Shown: in pieces, positions 51,900 to 60,116 of the stretch
Layout: each line of letters starts with the position of its first letter
How positions within the stretch are numbered: the first letter of the stretch is position 1
Source: Palsa-504 sp963819785
Lineage (GTDB): Bacteria > Actinomycetota > Actinomycetes > Streptosporangiales > Streptosporangiaceae
Assembly: GCA_963819785.1 (NCBI GenBank)
Contig: CAWFXW010000016.1
Span: forward strand, 248,001-312,000
DNA length: 64,000 bases
Direction of reading: 5' to 3'
Program-made: the position numbers and the translations under genes
The notes under the pieces: model-generated
What the model saw: only the letters and a program-made list of their open reading frames with translations
What the model was told of the DNA's origin: nothing
Database searches by the model: none

Positions 51900-52279
51900 T
51901 CCGCGTCCTCGGTCCTGGCCGTCTCGGTGCCGGGTTCCTCGGGCCCGGCCGGGGCGGTGCCGGGTTCCTCGGGCCCGGCCGGGGCGGTCTCAGCCGTGGC
52001 GCCGGTGACGATCCCGGTCGTCCCGGCCGCGGCGGGCCTGACCTGGGCCGCTTCGGCGGCGGCCTGGGCGCGCGCCTCGCGTCCCGCCGCCGGCTTGCCG
52101 GGCACCGCCGTGTAGGACACCGACCGCTGCAGCCCTGGGACGTGGTGCCCCGGCACGGACTCCGGCTTGGTGTACAGGACGTACAGCGCGCCCGCGACCA
52201 CGATGAACAAGATCATCGGAAAGGCGAAGGTCAGTATCGACGAGCCGAAGGTCCACGCGCCGCCGGCACCATCCGCCAT
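51896..52279 (-). CDS. Small single-helix membrane protein of the oxidase operon
   Basis: 127 residues from ATG 52279 (a GTG at 52291 is possible). One N-terminal helix (ILTFAFPMILFIVVAGALYVLY) then TKPESVPGHHVPG and a low-complexity tail with two copies of PAGPEEPGTA. Similar small proteins lie between ctaE and ctaB in other actinobacteria; function not established, perhaps assembly. Overlaps ctaB by ATGA. Confidence 0.8.
   Translation of the reverse strand: MADGAGGAWTFGSSILTFAFPMILFIVVAGALYVLYTKPESVPGHHVPGLQRSVSYTAVPGKPAAGREARAQAAAEAAQVRPAAAGTTGIVTGATAETAPAGPEEPGTAPAGPEEPGTETARTEDAE
51928..51987. repeat. 30-bp tandem repeat, 2 copies
   Basis: Two exact 30-bp copies, each containing TGCCGGGTTCCTCGGGCCCG, at the 3' end of the small membrane protein gene. 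In frame, so the protein gains a second PAGPEEPGTA. Confidence 0.95.
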
Positions 52280-52326
52280 CAGACCGTGCACTCCAGTCCC
52301 CTCTCCTTCTTCGGCTCAAAACGCTA

Positions 52327-52995
52327 CTACAGAGCGTAGAACAGGAACCAGAACAGCAGCGCCATCAGGGCCAGGTAATTCCAGACGGTGGAAAAGGCGC
52401 TGAGCGAGGCCTGGAACCGCTGGACGGCGTAGGTCTCAGTGTACGTGGGGGGCTGTTCCACGAACGACAGGGCCGGGATGAACCGGGACCTGGCCAGCAG
52501 GATCTCCAGCCAGGTCAGTACCGACAGCTGGATGATGAGGAACACCGGATAGAAGCCGGAGAAGACGCTGGCATAACCCGAACTGCCCGGCGCGAACGGC
52601 AGGTCGATGAGCTGGTAGATCTGGAACGAGACCGCCGCCAGCCCCAGGCCCAGGGCCATCAGCCCGCTGATCTGCCAGACGGCCTTGCGCCCGGTCTTGA
52701 TCCGCTGCAGCCCGAAATAGTGCACGCCGGCCGACAGCATGGCCAGCAGCATGATCGTGGTGCCGATCCACAGCGACGGGTGGATGAAGCCGGACCCCTG
52801 CCACCGGCCCTCCGAGTTGAGGGAACGCAGGTAGAAGTAGGCGAACAGGAACGCGCCGAACAGGAACATCAGCCCGCCGATGGCCAGCCGGGAGCCGGTC
52901 CAGGTCGCGTTCAGCGCGGACTCGTGGTAGAAACCTTCGTCCTCGGCCGCGGCCGCGATTTCACTCGGTGTCGACGTGGTGTCAGTCATCGTCAT
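52327..52995 (-). CDS. ctaE: Cytochrome c oxidase subunit III
   Basis: 222 residues, five helices. Subunit III features: LFGAFLFAYFYLRS, then HPSLWIGTTIMLLAM, VHYFGLQRIKTG, and WNYLALMALLFWFLFY at the end. ATGA overlap with ctaD. Part of the terminal oxidase in the cytoplasmic membrane. Confidence 0.95.
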   Translation of the reverse strand: MTMTDTTSTPSEIAAAAEDEGFYHESALNATWTGSRLAIGGLMFLFGAFLFAYFYLRSLNSEGRWQGSGFIHPSLWIGTTIMLLAMLSAGVHYFGLQRIKTGRKAVWQISGLMALGLGLAAVSFQIYQLIDLPFAPGSSGYASVFSGFYPVFLIIQLSVLTWLEILLARSRFIPALSFVEQPPTYTETYAVQRFQASLSAFSTVWNYLALMALLFWFLFYAL

Positions 52996-54971
52996 GCCTC
53001 CCCTGGACTAGAGGACACAGGGCCGGCCGGGGCATAGGCGGAACCGATCACGCCCGGCGGCGGGTTCAGGTCGGCCACCGGCAGCGCGTCCTTGACCCCG
53101 TAGTCATAGGGACCGGCCAGGATCACCGGCACCCGCTTGAAGTTCTCCGGCGGCGGCGGCGTGGACAGCTGCCATTCCAGGCTGCGGGCCCGCCACGGGT
53201 TTCCGACCTCGGGTTCCCGCCAGAACAGCATGGACATCACGAAGTTGACCAAGAAGATCAGGATCGACACGCCCAGGCAGAACGCGGAGATCGAGACCCA
53301 GTCGTTGAGCGTCTCCAGGTTGCGCGCGTACTCGAACACCCGGCGCGGCATGCCCATCAGGCCGAGCGCGAACAGCGGCAGGAACGTGGTGTTGAAGAAG
53401 ATGAACATGGTCCAGAAGTGGATCCGGCCCAGCCGCTCGTTCAGCTTGATCCCGGTCATCTTCGGCAGCCAGTAGTAGATGCCGGCCATGAACGCGAAGA
53501 TCAGCCCGCCCATGATCGTGTAGTGGAAGTGGGCCATGACGAAGAACGAACCGTGTTCGGTCGTGTCGGCGGGCACGTCGGACAGGAACACGCCGCTGAT
53601 GCCGCCGATGAAGAAGTTGAAGTAGAAGGCCAGGGCGAACAGCATCGGGATGGAGAACCGGATCCTGGCCTTCCAGAACGTGCCCATGCCGACCAGGAAG
53701 ATGAACCCGGTCGGGATCGAGATCAGCTCGGTGGTGAGCATGAACAGCGGCCGCATGTCCGGGTTGATCCCGCTGTCGAACAGGTGATGCTGCCAGACGA
53801 AGAACGACAAGATGCCCACGCCGAGCATGCCCGCCGCCGCGATCTTGTAGCCGAACAGCGGCTTGCGGCAGAACACCGAGACCACCTCGGCGATGATGCC
53901 GAAGCCGGGCAAGGCCAGGATGTACACCTCGGGATGGCCGAAGAACCAGAACAGGTCCTCGTACAGGAAGCTGCTGCCGCCGAGCTGGTTGGTGAAGAAC
54001 GAGGTCTGGAAGGTCCGGTCGGTCAGGCCCATGTAGCACGCCCCGACCAGCACCGGGACCGCCAGCACCTGCAGGAACGACACGGTGAACATGGACCAGA
54101 CAAACATCGGCAGCCGGCTCCAGCGCATGCCGGGCGCCCGGTAGTTGATGATCGTGACGATCATGTTGAAGCCGGCCAGGATCATCGAGATGCCCATCAG
54201 GCCGAACGCGAAGAAGTACGCGTCCTCGCCCTGCTGCGCCTGGGTGGCCAGCGGCTCGTACCCGGTCCAGCCGGTCGGGAACCCGCCCCTCAGCACGGCG
54301 GACAGCAAGATGACGTAGGCGGCCGGGGTCAGCCAGAAGCCGAGCGCCTCCAGGCGCGGGAACGCGACCCGCTTGGACCCGATCAGCAGCGGCCCGAAGT
54401 ACTGGCCGAACGGTCCGAGGATGACCGAAGACATCATCATCATCATCATCGTGCCGTGCTCGCCGACCACCATCAGGTACTGCTCGGGGCCGATCAGGTG
54501 GTACGACGGCGAGAGCAGCTCGCTGCGGATGGCCATGGCGAACAGGCCGCCGGTCAGGAAGTAGGCGATCATCCCGTACAGGTACTGGATGCCCACCACC
54601 TTGTGGTCCAGCGTGTACCGGAAGTACTTGCCCAGGCCGGGCTCCTCCTTGCCGACCAGCCTTTTCTCTTCGGGCAGCGGCCGGCCGAGCATGAGGCCGA
54701 ACAGGTCGTTGAATACGCCGAGCCCGGCAATCCAGCCGATCACCGCGAATAGATAGCCGAGCACGATGGCCACGTCGTTCGTGTCGGACAGCGAGCTGCG
54801 GGCGTAGTCGCCGCCCAGGAGGTTGCCGAGCCAGTGACCGACGAAGTAGCCGATCACGGCCCCGATCACGCCGGTGTGCGCACCGGGCCGCAGCCACCAC
54901 GGCCGGCCGGCCGCGACCTCGGGACCGCGGCCCGTGGGCTCAGCCCGCTCTGGCTGGATCTCGATGGCCAT
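52992..54971 (-). CDS. ctaD: Cytochrome c oxidase subunit I
   Basis: 659 residues, 12 or more helices. Metal sites intact: HGTMMMMMM (low-spin heme ligand helix), WFFGHPEVYILALPGFG (CuB His and cross-linked Tyr), WQHHLFDSG (CuB His pair), and MAHFHYTIMGG (heme a3 and heme a His). It reduces O2 to water and pumps protons. A charged N-terminal extension precedes helix 1, as in other actinobacterial CtaD. ATG at 54971, 42 bases after the ctaC stop. Confidence 0.97.
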   Translation of the reverse strand: MAIEIQPERAEPTGRGPEVAAGRPWWLRPGAHTGVIGAVIGYFVGHWLGNLLGGDYARSSLSDTNDVAIVLGYLFAVIGWIAGLGVFNDLFGLMLGRPLPEEKRLVGKEEPGLGKYFRYTLDHKVVGIQYLYGMIAYFLTGGLFAMAIRSELLSPSYHLIGPEQYLMVVGEHGTMMMMMMSSVILGPFGQYFGPLLIGSKRVAFPRLEALGFWLTPAAYVILLSAVLRGGFPTGWTGYEPLATQAQQGEDAYFFAFGLMGISMILAGFNMIVTIINYRAPGMRWSRLPMFVWSMFTVSFLQVLAVPVLVGACYMGLTDRTFQTSFFTNQLGGSSFLYEDLFWFFGHPEVYILALPGFGIIAEVVSVFCRKPLFGYKIAAAGMLGVGILSFFVWQHHLFDSGINPDMRPLFMLTTELISIPTGFIFLVGMGTFWKARIRFSIPMLFALAFYFNFFIGGISGVFLSDVPADTTEHGSFFVMAHFHYTIMGGLIFAFMAGIYYWLPKMTGIKLNERLGRIHFWTMFIFFNTTFLPLFALGLMGMPRRVFEYARNLETLNDWVSISAFCLGVSILIFLVNFVMSMLFWREPEVGNPWRARSLEWQLSTPPPPENFKRVPVILAGPYDYGVKDALPVADLNPPPGVIGSAYAPAGPVSSSPGEA

Positions 54972-55013
54972 CCCGTCACCCCTTCGCCGATGTCGTAGCG
55001 GAGCTGACGCGCG

Positions 55014-55976
55014 TCATGGCGTCACCGGGTTCCCGGGTCCGTAGTAGTAGCCCGCGCCGCCGGTGATGCCGTCGATCTGGACGATGTTCTTGCCGAGCTG
55101 GGGAATCACGGTCGGGTCGTAGGTCAGCGCGTACGCGGGCAGGGCGGCGAGGATCCCGTCCGCCTGCTCCTTGGACTGCACGCCGCTGGCCCAGGACTGG
55201 AACGCGGCCGGCGAGACGACCTGGCCGTAGTTGAACATGGCGCCGTGCCAGATGCCGCACAGCTCGTTGCAGCGAACCACGAAGGTGCCCAGCGCCTTGG
55301 GGGTCACGTAGGCCACGTTGTCGAGGTCCGGGTTGGCGTCGGCCTTCACGCCGAGCTGGTAGGCCCAGAAGCTATGGATCACGTCCAGCGAGGTCACGTG
55401 GAAGGTCACCGGCATGCCCTGCGGCAGCATGAGCTCGGAGCTCTCCATCCCGCCGAACTGCGGGTAGCGGTAGGTCCAGGTCCACTGCTGGCCGATCACC
55501 TGGACCTCGAGCATGTCGTTGGTGCCGGGCGCCCAGCTGCTGGTCTGCTTGCCGGCCAGCGTCCAGATGGGCGACGGGCCCTCCCCGGCGCCCGCGCCGG
55601 CCGGGCCGACCAGCTCGATCGTGCCGAACACGGCCAGCCAGAGCACGATCGCCGAGGTGCCGATGATCCAGCTGGCCTGGACCTTGGTGTTGCCGTAGAT
55701 CGGCTCGCCGTCGCTGTCGTCGCCCGGCCTGGCCCGCCAGACCACGATCGCGTAGATGAAGTACAGCAGCACGGCGATGACCACCGGCGCCGCGCTGACG
55801 GCCAGGACCGCGATGTCGAACTGCTGGTGTTCGGCGGCGCTGGACATGTCGCCCGGCGGCAGGTGCGGCTTCCAGACGAACCAGATGATCAGGTCGGCGG
55901 CCAGCGCCAGGACGAGCCAGATGACGAACATGCGCCGGCCGTGGTTCGGCTCGGTCCGGGATCCGGTCGTTGCCAT
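55014..55976 (-). CDS. ctaC: Cytochrome c oxidase subunit II
   Basis: 320 residues: two N-terminal helices, then the CuA domain: aromatic GQQWTWTYRYPQF, His in VIHSFWAYQLG, and CNELCGIWHGAM giving two Cys, His and Met. No lipobox or fused cytochrome c. ATG at 55976 shares one base with the preceding stop (TGATG). Accepts electrons from the bc1-type complex and passes them to subunit I. Confidence 0.96.
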   Translation of the reverse strand: MATTGSRTEPNHGRRMFVIWLVLALAADLIIWFVWKPHLPPGDMSSAAEHQQFDIAVLAVSAAPVVIAVLLYFIYAIVVWRARPGDDSDGEPIYGNTKVQASWIIGTSAIVLWLAVFGTIELVGPAGAGAGEGPSPIWTLAGKQTSSWAPGTNDMLEVQVIGQQWTWTYRYPQFGGMESSELMLPQGMPVTFHVTSLDVIHSFWAYQLGVKADANPDLDNVAYVTPKALGTFVVRCNELCGIWHGAMFNYGQVVSPAAFQSWASGVQSKEQADGILAALPAYALTYDPTVIPQLGKNIVQIDGITGGAGYYYGPGNPVTP

Positions 55977-56701
55977 CAGGACACCACGTCCATTTCGCCC
56001 ATCATCCAGCCGAGAGTCTGCATGGGGCCGCTGTTGCCGTCGAGGTACCCGCCGCCGCACGGGACCAGGCACTGCCAGCGGTAGGTGCCGGTCTGGCTGG
56101 GGGACATGAAGCTGAACGTCTCCTGCGCATAAGGGTTGCCGCTGGTCGTGCACGGCGAGGAGCTGCACAGGTTGTTCGCCGAGAGGTTGGCGTTCGGCGA
56201 GGCCACCGGCACGTAAACGCCCAGTTCCGGGATCGCGAAGGTGTGCCCGACGTTGCAGTCCGACCAGCCGTTGATGACCGACGTGGTGTCGTTGGTCAGG
56301 TACTCCTTGCCCTTCTCGTCGAACTGCGAGACGGTCACCGTGCCGCCGATCGTGCCCTGCACCTCGCTGAAGAAGTTGTTCCGCAGCGGCGTGCAGCCGT
56401 CATAGCCGTAGATGGTCACGTTGACCTTGGTGTTGGCCGGGACCGAGAACAGCGTGGTGTGCAGCCACTGCTTGCTGGCCGGGTCCTGGGTGTAGTAGGT
56501 CACCCAGTCCGGCCTGCTGGCGCTGTCGTTCTGCGCGTCCTCCTGGAGGACCACGTTGACCTGGCCGCCGGACGCCGAGTAGTGCACGATCGGCAGCTGG
56601 GTGGTGGCCGCGCCGATGTAGTACACGCCGACGAAGACGCCCACCCCCACCACGACGAGGAAGGCAGCGATCAAAGCCGCCGCCCGGGCCGCCACGGACA
56701 C
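55976..56701 (-). CDS. Anchored cupredoxin with a CuA-like ligand set, first in the oxidase operon
   Basis: 241 residues: one N-terminal helix (about 5-32) and an extracytoplasmic cupredoxin domain. Candidate ligands are His in VGHTFAIPELGV, two Cys in RWQCLVPCGGG and Met in GPMQTLG, which parallels the His-Cys-Cys-Met of CuA but with a different loop. Two further Cys pairs may form disulfides. Translationally coupled to ctaC. It may be an extra electron carrier or copper-delivery protein for the oxidase; I do not know a named family. Confidence 0.8.
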   Translation of the reverse strand: MSVAARAAALIAAFLVVVGVGVFVGVYYIGAATTQLPIVHYSASGGQVNVVLQEDAQNDSASRPDWVTYYTQDPASKQWLHTTLFSVPANTKVNVTIYGYDGCTPLRNNFFSEVQGTIGGTVTVSQFDEKGKEYLTNDTTSVINGWSDCNVGHTFAIPELGVYVPVASPNANLSANNLCSSSPCTTSGNPYAQETFSFMSPSQTGTYRWQCLVPCGGGYLDGNSGPMQTLGWMMGEMDVVS

Positions 56702-57046
56702 GGGATCACCACCTCGCTTTATCCGCCCTTATGTGCCTTTGTCTGTGCCTTTGCCTGTGCCTTTGTCGTGCGTGCAAGTTTTGTGCTTGCAAGTTTGTGC
56801 TTGCCGGGCCAGGTCCGGTCGCACAGCGGACAACGCTGCACACCGGTGCCTTTCTGGGGTCGATCATCGGATCGGGCGGCTAGCCAGGGCAACACTTAGC
56901 GTCCCGGATGACGAAATTGTCATGTCACCCGCCGGCTTCCGCGGGGGCGTCAAATGCGTTTGACCAGCTACGATGACTCTGGTTCAGCTGCGTGCCCGCG
57001 GTGCGCGCAGGGCACAATCGTTTGCTGCTGGCATTTGGAGGATGCG
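56702..57046. other. 345-base intergenic region with short repeats and a dyad
   Basis: Divergent promoter region for the oxidase operon and the 57047 gene. It holds three copies of TGTGCCTTTGTC (56732-56767, one variant), GCAAG/CTTGC inverted and direct repeats (56774-56804), and a dyad ATGAC-GAAATT-GTCAT at 56908-56923. No gene was found. Confidence 0.6.
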
Positions 57047-57652
57047 ATGACGGGCATCCCGACGCGACGATCGGGCTGGCCGGTGCTGCGCACCCCCAAG
57101 TGGATGCTGGCCGGCGCGGTGGTGCTGGTCGCCGGGCTCACGCTGGCCGCGATCCCCCACCATCCGTCCACCGCCCAGCGCGCCACCGACCTGCGCAGCG
57201 CGGTGCAGACGATGAACACCGACATCGAGTCGTGCGCCGGCGGGGTCAGCGAGTCGCTGACCGCGCTGCGGGCCATCCAGGCCGGGACCAGCCACGACGT
57301 CAAGACCGCGGTCGGCATCGCCACCCTGGGCGCGGAGAACTGCTCGCCGGCCAACAGCATGCCCATGGACGACCTGGTGCAGTACCAGCCGCCGGAGTCG
57401 CTGGCCTCGTTCCACCTGGAGCAGACCGTCAACGACCTGGTCACCTGGGGATTCCCGGACGCGCAGCGGGTCCAGTCCGACGTGGCCACGCTGCTCACCG
57501 CCAGCACGCAGCCGGCCATCGCGTCCGCCACCACGGCCCTGCAGCACGATCAGCGCGTGCTGGACGCCGAGCGCGCCATCATCGACGGCATGATCAACAC
57601 GGCCAGCAGGTCGCTGTCGGCCAGCGTCGCGCCGCCGTCGCTGCCGAGCTGA
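57047..57652 (+). CDS. Hypothetical single-helix secreted/anchored protein
   Basis: 201 residues: one helix near 20-40 (WMLAGAVVLVAGLTLAAI), then a helical extracytoplasmic region of about 160 residues with two Cys (SCAGG, NCSPAN) that may pair. No family recognised. ATG at 57047 with a GGAGG site. Confidence 0.75.
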   Translation: MTGIPTRRSGWPVLRTPKWMLAGAVVLVAGLTLAAIPHHPSTAQRATDLRSAVQTMNTDIESCAGGVSESLTALRAIQAGTSHDVKTAVGIATLGAENCSPANSMPMDDLVQYQPPESLASFHLEQTVNDLVTWGFPDAQRVQSDVATLLTASTQPAIASATTALQHDQRVLDAERAIIDGMINTASRSLSASVAPPSLPS

Positions 57653-57956
57653 GCGGCTGGGGCCGTCGCGCTTCTCGTCGCCTTCTCATCGCCAGGCCTC
57701 GGCGGGAATCCCCGGGGCGCATGATCATTTGCGCACGTCAGCGCGGCAACCCGGACCTTTTGGGGCACTAGTTGCAATCGTTTGTGACACAGACCGGTAA
57801 CAGATGCGGCCCGGGCCGGGAGCGGCACTTGACCGGTGGAGGTGACAGGAGAAGCATCGGCGGCGAGCCACGAAAGGATATTGACGGGCCCCGGGGCTGG
57901 CTGGCGGCGAGCCGGCCCGGCGGCGGGCAGTGGACGTCCACGAGCGGCGAGAGGCG
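57653..57956. other. 304-base intergenic region before orphan regulator
   Basis: No gene seen. A dyad GCGCATGATCATTTGCGC (57717-57734) and an AT-richer patch (TTGCAATCGTTTGTGACAC, 57773-57791) may be promoter elements of the response regulator. Confidence 0.45.
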
Positions 57957-58694
57957 ATGACTTCGCAGGAAGCGGCTCAGGCCACCGACACGCACCCAGC
58001 GGATGCGATCCCGGCCAGGATCTTGGTGGCCGACGACGAGCCCGGCATCCGGGCCTTCATCGGGCGTGCGCTGAATGCGGCGGGCTACATGACCGACTTC
58101 GCGGCCACCGGGGCCGAGGCGCTACGGCGCGCCCTGGACGGCCGCTACGACCTGATCATCCTGGATCTGGTCATGCCGGAGATGACGGGCCAGGTCGTGC
58201 TCGAGCGGCTGCTGGCCGCGCGCCCGGAGCAGGCCGTGCTCGTGCTGTCCTGCCTAGGCGACGTCGCCTCCAAGGTGGAGTGCCTGGAACGCGGCGCCCA
58301 GGACTACCTGACCAAGCCGTTCTCCCTGGCCGAGCTGCTGGCCCGGGTCAGGGTGCGGGTCCGGGGCCGCGGCGGGACCGCGGAGAACGGGCACGACCGG
58401 GCCGCGGAGATCGTCCGGGCGGGCAGCCTGACCCTGGACGTGGGCCGCCTGGTCGCCGACATCGGAGCCGGCGCGGTACCGCTGACCAGACTGGAGTTCC
58501 TGCTGCTCCGGGAACTGGCCGAACACGTCGGCCACTCGGTGCCCAAGGGGCAGCTGCTGGCCAGCGTGTGGGGCTACAACTTCGACCCCGGCTCCAACGT
58601 GGTGGACGTCTGCGTGCGGCGGCTGCGCTCCAAGCTGGGCTTCGGCCTGATCAAGACGGTGCGCGGTGAGGGCTACCAGCTTGTGGGCCACTGA
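57957..58694 (+). CDS. Orphan OmpR-type response regulator
   Basis: 245 residues: receiver (ARILVADDEPGI, phospho-Asp in IILDLVMPEMTG, Lys in LTKPFSL) and winged helix (LTRLEFLLLRELAEHVG, NVVDVCVRRLRSKLG, VRGEGYQL). About 28 extra residues precede the receiver. No kinase gene is adjacent. ATG at 57957; a GTG at 57930 would add nine residues. Confidence 0.93.
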   Translation: MTSQEAAQATDTHPADAIPARILVADDEPGIRAFIGRALNAAGYMTDFAATGAEALRRALDGRYDLIILDLVMPEMTGQVVLERLLAARPEQAVLVLSCLGDVASKVECLERGAQDYLTKPFSLAELLARVRVRVRGRGGTAENGHDRAAEIVRAGSLTLDVGRLVADIGAGAVPLTRLEFLLLRELAEHVGHSVPKGQLLASVWGYNFDPGSNVVDVCVRRLRSKLGFGLIKTVRGEGYQLVGH

Positions 58695-58762
58695 CGCGGC
58701 CCGGGACCGATGTCATACAGTGGTCCCTCGTGGTGGGCGAACAATTCGTACAGGACCGTGAC

Positions 58763-59400
58763 ATGAATCCGCCCGAAGGCCCCGACGTGGCGCCCGGCGG
58801 CGTCAACGTGGCGCCCGAAGGCCCTGATGCGGCGCCCGGCGGACGGCAGACGTGGGCAGGCGCGGCCCGCGAGGTGTGGCGGACCGCGACCCGCCACAAG
58901 CTCGCCTCCGGGCTCATCGCGCTGGCGGTGATAGCCTCCCTGATCGCGGTCGCCCTGGCCGCCGCCGGTCCGTCCGGGCCGGCCTCGACCCCGCGGCGCC
59001 CGCGTTCAGCCTGCCGGCTCTCGGCCAGTCGGGGCAGATCTCGCTCAGCGACTACGCCGGGAAGCCGCTCATCGTGAACTTGTTCGCCTCCTGGTGCGAG
59101 CCCTGCCAGCAGGAGACCCCGCTGCTGGCCAGGTTCTACCGGGCCGAGCACGGCAAGGTGGCGATCGTGGGGCTGGACGAGAACGACAGCCAGGCCAACG
59201 CCCTGTCGTTCACCCACAAGGAAGGCGTCGGCTACCCGGTGGCCTTCGATCCCCAGGTCGTCGCGGCCTCGGCCTACGGGGTGGCGGCCCTGCCGCAGAC
59301 CTTCTTCCTCGACGCCAGGCACCGCATCGTCGACCGGGTGTTCGGCGCGGTCACGCAGGCCGATCTCAACCGCGGCATCGCCCTCGCGATGCGGAGCTAG
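58763..59400 (+). CDS. Anchored TlpA-like thioredoxin, frameshifted at 58989-58992
   Basis: From ATG 58763: a repeated Pro/Gly segment (two PDxAPGG-type units), a helix (LASGLIALAVIASLIAVALA), then in another frame the redoxin domain: FSLPALGQSGQISLSDYAG, active site FASWCEPCQQE, and ALPQTFFLD. Adding one C to the C4 run at 58989-58992 joins the two as ASTPAAPAFSLPALG. Periplasm-facing thiol-disulfide protein, perhaps in cytochrome or envelope protein maturation. Stop overlaps the convergent gene by four bases. Confidence 0.85.
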
Positions 59401-59861
59401 GCTTCCGGCTTCCGCGACCTGCTGGTCATGGCGGCCACCCCGGTCAGGCCGTAGACCAGGCCGCCGTGCCAGAGCCCGCTCAGTGCCCCGTCGATGACGC
59501 CACCGCCGGTCAGCACCGAGAGCACGAGCGCGACAGCCGCGCACGCGACCGCGGGCAGCACGGCGAACCGCCACGGATTGCTCCGGGCCCAGCGGATGGC
59601 CCGGCTCGGCCGGGCCCGCCACAGCGCGCCCGCCGCGGCCACCACGAAGAACGCCACCGCGCCCATCGCCAGCGACCCGCTCAGGGCGCTCAGGTGCAGG
59701 CCGAGGCCCGAACCTATGATGTGCAGCCCGAGGTCGCCGACCGCGACCACCCCGCCGGTCACCACCGCCGCCCCCCAGGGCGCGCCGGACATGGCCGCCC
59801 CGGAGACCGAGAGTTCCTCGCGCCGTGAAAGATCTTGCTGACTGTCAGTCGGTGCGGACAT
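59397..59861 (-). CDS. Hypothetical membrane protein
   Basis: 154 residues with about four helices (GAAVVTGGVVAVGDLGLHI; LSGSLAMGAVAFFVVAAAG; FAVLPAVACAAVALVLSVL; LVYGLTGVAAM). No family recognised. Converges on the TlpA-like gene. Confidence 0.7.
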   Translation of the reverse strand: MSAPTDSQQDLSRREELSVSGAAMSGAPWGAAVVTGGVVAVGDLGLHIIGSGLGLHLSALSGSLAMGAVAFFVVAAAGALWRARPSRAIRWARSNPWRFAVLPAVACAAVALVLSVLTGGGVIDGALSGLWHGGLVYGLTGVAAMTSRSRKPEA

Positions 59862-60116
59862 TCAAAGCCCCTTTGCCCTTCGAGCACCGCGCGATACTTA
59901 CGTCATATCGCGTCTTTGCCGCAGACTACCACGGCCGCGCGAATGATCAACGCGCGCCGCGCGGATCCGGACGAATCGACAGCAATCCGTCGGCGCGCAC
60001 TCAGGGATCGGTAAGGCCTCGTGGGCTGGCCGGGGTAACTTGAGGGTGCTGGCGCCGCGCAGACCTACAGCCGACACCACCGATCGCGACGTACGCTGGT
60101 CTGGTCGAGGGCGAGG

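Noticed and set aside
54438..54455. CATCAT repeat in ctaD as a microsatellite
   Set aside because: It encodes the consecutive Met residues of the normal HGTMMMM heme-ligand helix.
56732..56804. Short TGTGCCTTTGTC repeats as regulator binding sites for the oxidase operon
   Set aside because: They look like the other tandem duplications in this window; no dyad or known consensus is evident.
57653..57956. Riboswitch upstream of the orphan regulator
   Set aside because: GC-rich pairing exists but no conserved core of any riboswitch class could be recognised.
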